DNA of 64,000 nt from contig MNQT01000023.1 of the NCBI GenBank assembly GCA_001915575.1, positions 186,001-250,000 on the forward strand, written 5' to 3'. The notes beneath the pieces are model-generated. The model ran no database searches. It was not told the DNA's origin and saw nothing but the letters and a program-made list of their open reading frames with translations. This stretch comes from Bacteroides sp. CAG:1060_57_27 (GTDB lineage Bacteria; Bacteroidota; Bacteroidia; Bacteroidales; UBA932). Below, piece after piece: positions 34,904 to 42,936 of this stretch (its first letter is position 1; each line of letters starts with the position of its first letter). Position numbers and translations under genes: made by a program.

Positions 34904-34987
34904 CTATTGCCATATGAAATATTTTTGCTAAATTGCACTGATTTTAATTGCGAATAATATTACAACTAATACATTATTAAAATCATT
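34904..34987 (+). promoter_or_regulatory. AT-rich leader and probable promoter of the exb operon
   Basis: The 84 bases before ExbB are much richer in A+T than the surrounding genes. A candidate box TATTTTTG at 34920-34927 lies 61 bases before the start. The expected -33 TTG is 10 bases upstream rather than about 20, so the assignment is weak. Confidence 0.35.
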
Positions 34988-35779
34988 ATGAAAAAGTTTT
35001 TCCTGTTATTGGCAGTTGCCGGCGTAATGGCCTTCGCTGCCAACACTGCATCTGCTCAGGACGAGCAGGCCGCTCCTGCCCCCGAAGCAACTGAAGCCGC
35101 GGCTCCCGCAAGCCTCACCTCTCTTACGGCTGCAGCTCCCGAGGTTCCCCTCCACCAGGCACTCAAGACCAAGTTCATCGAGGGTGGTCCCGGATTCATG
35201 TCCCTGATCATCATCTGCCTTATCATCGGTCTTGCACTCGCAATCGAGCGTATCCTGTACCTCTCATTCTCCGAGACCAACACCAAGAAGCTCGTCGCCC
35301 AGGTTGAGGAAGCCCTCGCCAACGGCGGAATCGAGGCTGCCAAGGACGTTTGCCGCAACACCCGCGGACCTGTAGCAAGCATCTTCTATCAGGGACTCCT
35401 CCGCTACGACCAGGGCGTAGACGTTGTCGAGAAGACCGTCGTTTCCTACGGCTCCGTACAGATGAGCGAAATGGAGAAGGGACTTACCTGGATCGCACTG
35501 TTCATCGCCCTTGCACCTTCACTCGGATTCCTCGGAACCGTTGTCGGAATGATCCAGGCCTTCGATGCCATCCAGGCTGCAGGTGACATTTCACCTAACA
35601 TCGTTGCCGGAGGTATGAAGGTTGCGTTGATCACCACCGTAGGCGGACTTATCGTTGCGATGATTCTCCAGGTATTCTACAACTACATCCTCGCGAAGAT
35701 CGACTCCCTCACCGTAGACATGGAGGACTCTTCAATCTCACTCGTGGATGTACTCACGAAATACAACGGGAAGAAATAA
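34988..35779 (+). CDS. exbB: ExbB/TolQ proton-channel protein
   Basis: 263 residues with a signal peptide (MKKFFLLLAVAGVMAFAANT) and an Ala/Pro/Glu-rich linker to about residue 50, as in other Bacteroidota ExbBs. Three membrane helices follow (SLIIICLIIGLALAI; LTWIALFIALAPSLGFLGTVVGMIQAF; MKVALITTVGGLIVAMILQVF). GTVVGM and TTVGGL are the ExbB/TolQ signatures. It energises TonB receptors such as the one encoded at 7433-10084. It is the first gene of a four-gene operon. Confidence 0.95.
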   Translation: MKKFFLLLAVAGVMAFAANTASAQDEQAAPAPEATEAAAPASLTSLTAAAPEVPLHQALKTKFIEGGPGFMSLIIICLIIGLALAIERILYLSFSETNTKKLVAQVEEALANGGIEAAKDVCRNTRGPVASIFYQGLLRYDQGVDVVEKTVVSYGSVQMSEMEKGLTWIALFIALAPSLGFLGTVVGMIQAFDAIQAAGDISPNIVAGGMKVALITTVGGLIVAMILQVFYNYILAKIDSLTVDMEDSSISLVDVLTKYNGKK

Positions 35780-35804
35780 TCATTCTGCAATCCGATAATC
35801 AATC

Positions 35805-36248
35805 ATGAAACTCAATAAATTATTCAAACTATTCATGCTCGTGCTGGTTGTCATCAGCGTCGCGCTGTTGATCTGGGGCTTCGCAGCAGGCTTCATGACC
35901 AACGACGCACAGGCTGTGGACGCCCTGCTCTACTATGGCTACATCATGGTGGGCATAGCACTTGCGGCATGGGTACTTGTAGGACTGGTCATCGCCATCA
36001 AGAACAACCCCAGGTCACTCATCAAGCTTGGCGGAATCCTTGTAGTCGGCGTTGCCCTCTGCCTGGTATCCTATCTTCTGGCTCCGGGCACTCCTGCAAT
36101 GGGCAGGGAGAACATCATCCCTGCAGACACCCCCGGTGTCCTCAAACTTACTGATACCGTTCTCAACCTTACCTACATCGCCGGCGTGCTCGCCATAGTT
36201 GCAATCATCGTCGGTGAGATACGTATGGCAATCACTAACAAGAAATAA
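35805..36248 (+). CDS. Small membrane protein of the ExbB/ExbD operon
   Basis: 147 residues with four predicted membrane helices (FKLFMLVLVVISVALLIWGF; IMVGIALAAWVLVGLVI; LIKLGGILVVGVALCLVSYLL; LTYIAGVLAIVAIIVGEIR). It lies between exbB (25 bases) and the first exbD (2 bases). A protein of this size and topology in this position is common in Bacteroidales TonB-energising operons, but its role is unknown. It may be a third subunit of the channel complex. Confidence 0.75.
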   Translation: MKLNKLFKLFMLVLVVISVALLIWGFAAGFMTNDAQAVDALLYYGYIMVGIALAAWVLVGLVIAIKNNPRSLIKLGGILVVGVALCLVSYLLAPGTPAMGRENIIPADTPGVLKLTDTVLNLTYIAGVLAIVAIIVGEIRMAITNKK

Positions 36249-36250
36249 TC

Positions 36251-36829
36251 ATGGGCAAGAAATCAACACCGGCAATCAACTCCAGTTCAACGGCCGACAT
36301 AGCATTCCTTCTGCTGTGCTACTTCCTCATGACCACGACCATGGGATCACAGTCAGGTCTGTCACGCCGACTTCCTCCCATGCCCCAGGAAGGCCAGGAG
36401 CTGCAGAACCAGAGGGTGAACAGCCGAAACGTCATCATCGTCAGGATCAACAGTCAGAACAGGCTTTTTGCAGGTGGTGAGCCCATTGATATCTCTCAGC
36501 TCAAAGACAAGATCAAGGAATTCCTTACAAACCCCACGAACGATCCCAACCTTCCCGCAAGGGAGATGAAGGACATCGAAGGGTTCGGCGAATATGCAGT
36601 CTCACAGGGTGTGATCTCCCTCCAGAACGACCGTAGTACGAGCTACAGCCAGTACATTGCGGTACAGAACGAGCTGGCAAAGGCGATCAACGAGCTCCGA
36701 GACGAGTTCGCGTTCAGAAATTACGGCAAGAACTTCGCTTCCCTCACTTCAGAGCAGCAGGACATAGTCCAGGAAGCGGTTCCCCAGCTGATTTCCGAGG
36801 CAGAACCTGTGGACGTAACAAGAAGATAA
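36251..36829 (+). CDS. exbD: ExbD/TolR protein, first copy
   Basis: 192 residues with one N-terminal helix carrying the essential Asp (SSSTADIAFLLLCYFLMTTT, Asp16). The periplasmic part is longer than in the second copy. Ends of the protein (QQDIVQEAVPQLISEAEPVDV) are acidic. It overlaps nothing and follows the small membrane gene by two bases. The two ExbDs probably form a heterodimer in the ExbB pore. Confidence 0.92.
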   Translation: MGKKSTPAINSSSTADIAFLLLCYFLMTTTMGSQSGLSRRLPPMPQEGQELQNQRVNSRNVIIVRINSQNRLFAGGEPIDISQLKDKIKEFLTNPTNDPNLPAREMKDIEGFGEYAVSQGVISLQNDRSTSYSQYIAVQNELAKAINELRDEFAFRNYGKNFASLTSEQQDIVQEAVPQLISEAEPVDVTRR

Positions 36830-36847
36830 CAACAGGAGGAAACCATT

Positions 36848-37315
36848 ATGTCAAAGTTTAAAGAAAGCAACAAGAAGGAAGTCCCCGGAATAACCTCGAG
36901 CTCCCTGTCCGACATCGTGTTCATGCTCCTGTTCTTCTTCATGGTGACCACACAGTTCCGCGACAGCGAGAACATGGTTGTCGTAAGGATTCCCGAGGCT
37001 TCCGAGGTAGTAAAGCTTGAAAGGAAGGACCTCAACTCGTACATCAACATCGGAACCCCTATCCCTGCACTCCAGGGTCAGTACGGAACCGAGCCCCGTA
37101 TCCAGTTGAACGACTCTTTCAGGACTACGGAAGACATCCGTAACTTCATCGCCGCGGAGCGTGAGTCGAAGAACGAGGCCGACCGTCAGTTCATGACTGT
37201 CAGCATCAGAGCCGACGAAAGTATCAGAATGGGTATCATCACTGACGTGAAGCAGGAGCTCAGGCGCTGCTCCGCGCTCAAGATCATGTACTCTGCAAGA
37301 AAACCTGCGGAGTAA
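36848..37315 (+). CDS. exbD: ExbD/TolR protein, second copy
   Basis: 155 residues with the same topology: cytoplasmic N-terminus, helix with Asp22 (SSSLSDIVFMLLFFFMVTTQ), periplasmic domain ending TDVKQELRRCSALKIMYSARK, typical of ExbD. It follows the first copy by 18 bases, with a purine-rich AGGAGGAAACC just before its ATG. A terminator follows at 37337-37372, so it is the last gene of the operon. Confidence 0.93.
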   Translation: MSKFKESNKKEVPGITSSSLSDIVFMLLFFFMVTTQFRDSENMVVVRIPEASEVVKLERKDLNSYINIGTPIPALQGQYGTEPRIQLNDSFRTTEDIRNFIAAERESKNEADRQFMTVSIRADESIRMGIITDVKQELRRCSALKIMYSARKPAE

Positions 37316-37336
37316 TACTCCACAGCAATGTATAGA

Positions 37337-37372
37337 AGCAGCCCCCTTTCATAGAGAGAGGGCTGCTTTTTT
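37337..37372 (+). terminator. Rho-independent terminator of the exb operon
   Basis: AGCAGCCC at 37337-37344 pairs with GGGCTGCT at 37360-37367, followed by a T run to 37372. Confidence 0.85.
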
Positions 37373-37386
37373 AAAAACGAAAGAAT

Positions 37387-38790
37387 ATGGCTGAAACAGT
37401 ACGAAGCAAGGTAAAGGACCTGCTCAGGATGCAGGCCGGACAAAAGGTTCTCGCGAAAGGATGGGTGAGGACGAAGAGGGGGAACAAGGAGATCGCATTC
37501 ATTGCGCTCAACGACGGTTCCACGATCAAGAACATACAGATAGTGGTCGACAAGAACGCCCGGACAGAGCCCGTGCTCGCGAAAGTCACGACCGGAGCCT
37601 GCATAGGAGTCACCGGAGACCTCGTCGAATCCGTCGGAAGCGGCCAGGATGTCGAGATCAAGGCGGACGAGATTACCGTCTACGGCACCTGCGACCCCGT
37701 GAGATACCCTCTCCAGAAGAAAGACACCTCCTTCGAGTACCTCAGGACCGTCGCACACCTGCGTCCAAGGACCAATACCTTCGGAGCCGTATTCCGCCTG
37801 AGGAGCCAGATGGCGTTCGCTATCCACGAATACTTCCACTCCAAGGGCTTCGTCTACCTGAACACTCCCCTTATCACCGCCGCAGACGCGGAAGGCGCGG
37901 GGCAGATGTTCCAGGTCACGACACTCGACCTCGCGAACGTACCGCGCAACAAGAAGGGCGAGCCCGACTACGGCAAGGACTTCTTCGGAAAGCAGACCAG
38001 CCTCACCGTGAGCGGCCAGCTCGAGGGAGAGCTCGGTGCGACCGCGCTCGGCGAGATCTACACATTCGGCCCTACATTCCGCGCCGAGAACTCCAACACT
38101 CCCCGCCACCTCGCGGAGTTCTGGATGATAGAGCCCGAAATGGCGTTCTACGACATCAAGGACAACATGGACCTCGCGGAGGACTTCATAAAGCACCTCG
38201 TAAGGTATGCCCTCGAGAACTGCTACGACGATGTCAAGTTCCTTAACGACCGCTACGATCCCGAGCTCATAGACAGGCTCAGGGGCGTGGTCGACACGGA
38301 GTTCGTGCGCCTCGAGTACACCGACGGCATAAAGATACTCGAGCAGGCGGTGAAGGACGGCGTACAGTTCGAATACCCCGTATACTGGGGCGTAGACCTG
38401 CAGAGCGAGCACGAGAGGTACCTCGTCGAGAAGCATTTCGGCAGGCCGGTGATCCTTACGGGCTATCCGAAGGACATCAAGGCCTTCTACATGAAGCAGA
38501 ACGACGACGGCAAGACCGTCCGCGCAATGGACATACTCTTCCCCAAGATCGGAGAGATCATAGGCGGTTCGGAACGCGAGGCGGACCTCGACAAGCTCGA
38601 GAGGCGCATCGACGAGCTGAAGATGAGCCGCCGCACGCTCGAATGGTACATCGACACCCGCCGCTTCGGCAGCTGTCCTCACAGCGGCTTCGGACTCGGA
38701 TTCGAGAGGCTGCTGCTCTTCGTGACCGGAATGGCGAACATCCGCGACGTGATTCCCTTCCCCCGTACTCCCAAGAACGCAGAATTCTAA
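37387..38790 (+). CDS. asnS: Asparaginyl-tRNA synthetase
   Basis: 467 residues. The N-terminal OB-fold anticodon-binding domain ([21 protein letters not shown]) is followed by the class II core: motif 2 [21 protein letters not shown] and motif 3 [15 protein letters not shown]. The [13 protein letters not shown] segment is typical of AsnS rather than AspS. Four bases separate it from udk, so they may be cotranscribed after the exb terminator. Confidence 0.97.
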   Translation: MAETVRSKVKDLLRMQAGQKVLAKGWVRTKRGNKEIAFIALNDGSTIKNIQIVVDKNARTEPVLAKVTTGACIGVTGDLVESVGSGQDVEIKADEITVYGTCDPVRYPLQKKDTSFEYLRTVAHLRPRTNTFGAVFRLRSQMAFAIHEYFHSKGFVYLNTPLITAADAEGAGQMFQVTTLDLANVPRNKKGEPDYGKDFFGKQTSLTVSGQLEGELGATALGEIYTFGPTFRAENSNTPRHLAEFWMIEPEMAFYDIKDNMDLAEDFIKHLVRYALENCYDDVKFLNDRYDPELIDRLRGVVDTEFVRLEYTDGIKILEQAVKDGVQFEYPVYWGVDLQSEHERYLVEKHFGRPVILTGYPKDIKAFYMKQNDDGKTVRAMDILFPKIGEIIGGSEREADLDKLERRIDELKMSRRTLEWYIDTRRFGSCPHSGFGLGFERLLLFVTGMANIRDVIPFPRTPKNAEF

Positions 38791-38794
38791 GGCC

Positions 38795-39424
38795 ATGCTC
38801 GTAATCGGAATAGCCGGAGGTTCCGGCTCGGGAAAGACGACGGTAGTAAAGGCAATCACCGAGAAGCTAAAGGCCGAGAAGGTGGTGGTCATACCTCAGG
38901 ACGCATACTACAAGGACTCCAGCGACCTCACCGACGAGGAAAAGAGGACGCACAACTTCGACCACCCCGACGCAATCGACTGGGAACTGCTCTGCTCGCA
39001 GCTCGAAGAGCTCAAGGCTGGGAAAAGCGTGGAGCAGCCGGTATACTCGTACATCTCCTGCAGCCGCTCCAAGACCGAGACGGTGAAGGTCGAGCCTGCC
39101 GACGTCATCATCATCGAAGGCATACTCATCTTCACCTGCAAGGAGCTCCGCGACCAGATGGACATAAAGATCTTCGTGGACGCGGACGACGACGACCGCC
39201 TGATGAGGGTGATGTCGAGGGACATAGTCGAGAGGGGCAAGGACGTGCGCTGGGTAATAGAGCGCTACACCAGGACGGTGAAGCCCATGTACCTGCAGTT
39301 CATCGAGCCCAGCAAGCGCTACGCCGACATAATCATACCCCAGGGCGGACACAACAAAGTAGCCATAAACATCATCACGAACACAATCGAAAAGTCCTTG
39401 AGAAAGCTGCAGACAGGCAAGTGA
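38795..39424 (+). CDS. udk: Uridine kinase
   Basis: 209 residues with the P-loop GIAGGSGSGKTTV at the N-terminus and the family motifs DAYYKDSSDLT, NFDHPDAIDW, IIIEGILIF and RDIVERGKDV. It phosphorylates uridine and cytidine in nucleotide salvage. The stop TGA overlaps the GTG start of the next gene by four bases. Confidence 0.96.
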   Translation: MLVIGIAGGSGSGKTTVVKAITEKLKAEKVVVIPQDAYYKDSSDLTDEEKRTHNFDHPDAIDWELLCSQLEELKAGKSVEQPVYSYISCSRSKTETVKVEPADVIIIEGILIFTCKELRDQMDIKIFVDADDDDRLMRVMSRDIVERGKDVRWVIERYTRTVKPMYLQFIEPSKRYADIIIPQGGHNKVAINIITNTIEKSLRKLQTGK

Positions 39425-40158
39425 AGAGACTCTCGCCAGAAAAGGAGGCAGGCATACTCCTGACCGTCATCGCGCATCTCGCCGCGCTGATAGTCCTGCT
39501 CGCGACAGGGCTCGGACACGCCCTGAGCAGGGAGCAGAGCTTCGTGCTCGACTTCACGAACTACGAGCAGATGCAGGCCGAAATCGAAAGGCTCGAAAGG
39601 CAGGCCGCAATCGCCGAACGCATTAACAGGAGGCTCGAAGGGGAGATCGCCGCAGCAGGAGGCGGCGGAGCGGAATCGGAAGTCCGCAATGTCGCAGTCG
39701 ACAGGGCCGCGCTGAGGGACGACCGAGGCACCGATGCCGAGCAGCTGTACCGCGACGCAGAAAGGCTGCAGCAGGAACTCGCCGAAGGCTACGAACTTCC
39801 GCAGGACGACAATTCAGCGATAGCGGCACCCGAAACACGGCAGGAGCAGAACCCCTGGAAAGAAGAGGCCGCATATAGCGGACCTTCGGTAATCTCCTAC
39901 GAGCTCGAGGGCAGGAAGGCCAGCACTCTGCCCATTCCGGCCTACCGCTGCATGGGCGGCGGCCAGGTCACCGTAATCATAACTGTCAATCCGGGCGGAG
40001 ACGTAATCTCCGCGAAAGTCGACGAGGACGTCTCGTCTCAGGACGCCTGCCTGCGCTCCTACGCCGTAAGGGCGGCAAGGATGTCGAGGTTCTCGATAAA
40101 GGCCGACGCTCCCGCAAGGCAGACAGGCAGCATAGTCTACGAATTTATAGCACAATAG
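39421..40158 (+). CDS. TonB-like inner-membrane protein with coiled coil and TonB C-terminal-like domain
   Basis: 245 residues from GTG 39421. One N-terminal helix (GILLTVIAHLAALIVLLATG) is followed by a helical, charged segment (QAEIERLERQAAIAERINRR) and a Gly/Gln-rich linker. The C-terminal domain of about 70 residues (GGQVTVIITVNPGGDVISAKV, then VRAARMSRFSIKADAPARQTGSIVYEF) resembles TonB C-terminal domains. The helical region replaces the usual Pro-rich spacer. It could couple the nearby ExbB/ExbD set to a receptor, but that link is inferred. Confidence 0.7.
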   Translation: MKRLSPEKEAGILLTVIAHLAALIVLLATGLGHALSREQSFVLDFTNYEQMQAEIERLERQAAIAERINRRLEGEIAAAGGGGAESEVRNVAVDRAALRDDRGTDAEQLYRDAERLQQELAEGYELPQDDNSAIAAPETRQEQNPWKEEAAYSGPSVISYELEGRKASTLPIPAYRCMGGGQVTVIITVNPGGDVISAKVDEDVSSQDACLRSYAVRAARMSRFSIKADAPARQTGSIVYEFIAQ

Positions 40159-40256
40159 GCGGAAAATCCACTTACAGGACGGATTTTTATACCTATTTTT
40201 ATGCCTGGACACCGGCATAAGCCGACACACCGACAACCAAAGCCAAGCCACATAAT

Positions 40257-42575
40257 ATGAAAAGAATCATTACCTACGCCGCCGCATCCCTGCTGCTTGC
40301 CCTGCCGGGAGCGTTGTACGCACAGGATTACGAGTATCCGTTCCAGGATCCGTCCATGCCGCGCGAAGAAAGAGTCGAAGACCTGCTCTCCCGCCTGACC
40401 GTCCAGGAGAAGATAGGCCTCATGATGAACGGCTCCAAGGGAGTCGAAAGGCTCGGAATACCTGAGTACAACTGGTGGAACGAGGCGCTGCACGGAGTCG
40501 CGAGGGCCGGACTTGCCACCGTCTACCCCCAGGCCATAGGAATGGCCGCGACCTTCGACCCGCAGACACATCTCCAGACCTTCACCTACATCTCCGACGA
40601 GGCCCGTGCGAAATACCACGACGCCGTGCGCAACGGAATACGCCGCCAGTATTTCGGGCTCACTTTCTGGACCCCGAACATCAACATCTTCCGCGACCCG
40701 AGGTGGGGACGCGGGCAGGAGACCTACGGCGAAGACCCGTTCCTGACTTCGAGAATGGGAGTGGCCGCCGTCAAGGGACTACAGGGAGACGACGAGCGCT
40801 ACTACAAGACCCATGCGTGCGCCAAGCACTTCGCCGTACACAGCGGCCCCGAGTGGAACAGGCACACCTTCGACGTCACGGCCTCGTCCAAAGACCTCTG
40901 GGAGACATACCTTCCCGCCTTCGAAGCGCTGGTGACCGAGGCGGACGTGCGTGAGGTTATGGGCGCATACAACCGCTACAACGGCGCTCCATGCTGCGCC
41001 AGCAACTTCCTGCTCGGCGACATACTCCGCGGCAAGTGGGGCTTCGACGGGCTCGTGGTCTCAGACTGCGGAGCCATCAACGACTTCTACCTCAAGGGCC
41101 ACCATGAGACACATCCCAGCGCAGCGGCAGCCTCCGCCGACGCGGTCAAGATAGGCACCGACATCGAATGCGGCAGCTCGTATGTCGAGCTCATCACCGC
41201 ATATCAGGACGGACTGATTACCGAGGACGACATAGACGTGTCGATACGCCGCATACTCGGAGGCCTGTTCGAGATCGGCTTCTTCGACCCCGACAGTATG
41301 GTTCCCTGGAGCGGCATCCCCTACTCCAACGTCGACTGCACCGAACACCGCGAGCATGCGCTCAAGGTTGCGAGGGAGTCCATAGTGATGCTCAAGAACG
41401 ACGGCGGCCTGCTGCCCGTACTTCCCTCCGAAGTAAAGAAGATCGCCGTAATAGGCCCCAATGCCGACGACGAGAAGATGATGCTCGGCAACTACAACGG
41501 CATCCCTTCCTATACCAATACGATACTTGACGGCATCAGGGCCGCGTATCCCGACGCCGAAGTCACCTATGAAAGGGGCTGCGACCTCGTGGAGGGATTC
41601 GTGTTCGTTGATCCCCGCGCCCGCAGAGGCCTCAATGTAGAGGTATTCATGGGTCTCACTGAAGAGGAACAGGCCGAGCTGCGCAAGAAGCAGCAGGACG
41701 AGATGGACGCCGCAGTGCCCATGTCTTCTGACAACTATACCCCCGAGGCACTCGCAGCACTCGCGGACAGGGCAGCCGAAGCCGACCTGATAGTCTTCGT
41801 AGGGGGGCTCTCGCCCTTCGTTGAAGGCGAGGAGATGAATGTCGAAGTGGACGGGTTCAAGGGCGGAGACCGCGAGAGGATAGAGCTCCCCGAGATCCAG
41901 GGCAGGGTGCTCGAGGCCCTGCACTCGACTGGAAAGCCGGTGGTGTTCGTACTCTGCTCTGGCAGCGCAATTGCGCTCGAACAGAACGAGGACGACTATG
42001 ACGCGCTTCTCTGCGCATGGTACGGCGGTCAGGAAGGAGGCACCGCGGTCGGCGACATACTCAGCGGCAAGGTATCTCCTTCCGGCAAGCTCCCGATCAC
42101 ATTCTACAAGTCTACCTCCCAACTTCCCGACTTCCTCGACTACGACATGCAGGGACGCACATACCGATACTTCGAGGGAGAGCCTCTGTATCCGTTCGGC
42201 TACGGCCTGAGCTACGGCGACTTCCGCTACGGCAAGGCCAGATTGTCGGAAAAGACTGTCTCGAAGGGCGACGACGTCACCCTGAGCTTGCAGCTCAGCA
42301 ACAAGGGAGACATGGCTGCGACGGAAGTCGTGCAGGTCTATGTCAGGCGGCTCGACGACCCCGAGGCACCACTCAAGTCACTCAAGGGATTCAGCAGGGT
42401 GAGCCTCGAGCCCGGCGAGACAAAGACAGCGGAGATTGTGCTTCCCGCCTCGTCGTTTGAATACTATGACGCAAGCATCGACGACCTCGCCGTCAAGAGC
42501 GGAAAATACGAGATACTCTACGGCAGCTCGTCGGACGACAGAGACCTCAAGGCACTGAAACTCACCGTAAAGTAA
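40257..42575 (+). CDS. GH3 beta-xylosidase/beta-glucosidase, exported
   Basis: 772 residues with a signal peptide (MKRIITYAAASLLLALPGALYA). The first GH3 domain is complete, with nucleophile Asp270 in LVVSDCGAI and KHFAVHSGPEWNRH before it. The second domain and a C-terminal fibronectin-III-like domain (VVQVYVRRLDDPEAPLKSLKGFSRV) follow. The sequence resembles exported xylan 1,4-beta-xylosidases of Bacteroidota. With the GH115 and GH67 genes that follow it fits breakdown of glucuronoxylan oligomers in the periplasm. A glucosidase role cannot be excluded. Confidence 0.9.
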   Translation: MKRIITYAAASLLLALPGALYAQDYEYPFQDPSMPREERVEDLLSRLTVQEKIGLMMNGSKGVERLGIPEYNWWNEALHGVARAGLATVYPQAIGMAATFDPQTHLQTFTYISDEARAKYHDAVRNGIRRQYFGLTFWTPNINIFRDPRWGRGQETYGEDPFLTSRMGVAAVKGLQGDDERYYKTHACAKHFAVHSGPEWNRHTFDVTASSKDLWETYLPAFEALVTEADVREVMGAYNRYNGAPCCASNFLLGDILRGKWGFDGLVVSDCGAINDFYLKGHHETHPSAAAASADAVKIGTDIECGSSYVELITAYQDGLITEDDIDVSIRRILGGLFEIGFFDPDSMVPWSGIPYSNVDCTEHREHALKVARESIVMLKNDGGLLPVLPSEVKKIAVIGPNADDEKMMLGNYNGIPSYTNTILDGIRAAYPDAEVTYERGCDLVEGFVFVDPRARRGLNVEVFMGLTEEEQAELRKKQQDEMDAAVPMSSDNYTPEALAALADRAAEADLIVFVGGLSPFVEGEEMNVEVDGFKGGDRERIELPEIQGRVLEALHSTGKPVVFVLCSGSAIALEQNEDDYDALLCAWYGGQEGGTAVGDILSGKVSPSGKLPITFYKSTSQLPDFLDYDMQGRTYRYFEGEPLYPFGYGLSYGDFRYGKARLSEKTVSKGDDVTLSLQLSNKGDMAATEVVQVYVRRLDDPEAPLKSLKGFSRVSLEPGETKTAEIVLPASSFEYYDASIDDLAVKSGKYEILYGSSSDDRDLKALKLTVK

Positions 42576-42629
42576 GTGCCAGTCCGCAAGGAAGGGCAAC
42601 TGCTATCCTTGCACCATTGTCGTATCCAC

Positions 42630-42689
42630 ATGATATACCTCCCGGGGAGCTATTCAAAAAGGGTAAACGCTCCCCGGGAGGTATATCAT
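42630..42689. repeat. Perfect 21-bp inverted repeat after the GH3 gene
   Basis: Left arm 42630-42650 and right arm 42669-42689 are exact reverse complements, with an 18-base loop. The arm includes ATGATATACC and CTCCCGGGGAGC, so it is itself palindromic in part. No T run follows on either strand, so it is not a normal rho-independent terminator. Confidence 0.9.
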
Positions 42690-42890
42690 ATGGATTTGCA
42701 ACAGGAAACGGGAGGGATATGATAGTTTTTCCTTCCCCTTTACCGGTATTTATTTCCAGCAAATTTACTATTATTTATTTTATTACAAATCATTTTTATA
42801 AATAAACTGTATATTAATAAACATTATTATAATTGACTATCTTAAAAAAGAAAAATTATTCTAACTATTCGCTCCGGCCACATTTTTCCG

Positions 42891-42898
42891 TATATTTG
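42891..42898 (+). promoter_or_regulatory. -7 box of the GH115 gene
   Basis: TATATTTG matches TAnnTTTG, 39 bases before the ATG at 42937. The AT-rich sequence upstream could raise expression. Confidence 0.55.
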
Positions 42899-42936
42899 GG
42901 GCACAACCCAGACAACCATAATTACAATACCGCAAT

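Larger units (their letters stand above)
42576..42936. other. Intergenic region with perfect inverted repeat and AT-rich promoter
   Basis: A 361-base gap without a gene. The left part (42630-42689) holds a perfect 21-bp inverted repeat. The right part, from about 42720, is strongly AT-rich and contains the GH115 promoter box at 42891-42898. Short open frames here only reflect the palindrome and are not considered genes. Confidence 0.7.

Noticed and set aside
42617..42805. Short open frames across the inverted repeat after the GH3 gene
   Set aside because: The frames on both strands share DIPPGE because of the palindrome, not because of coding selection.
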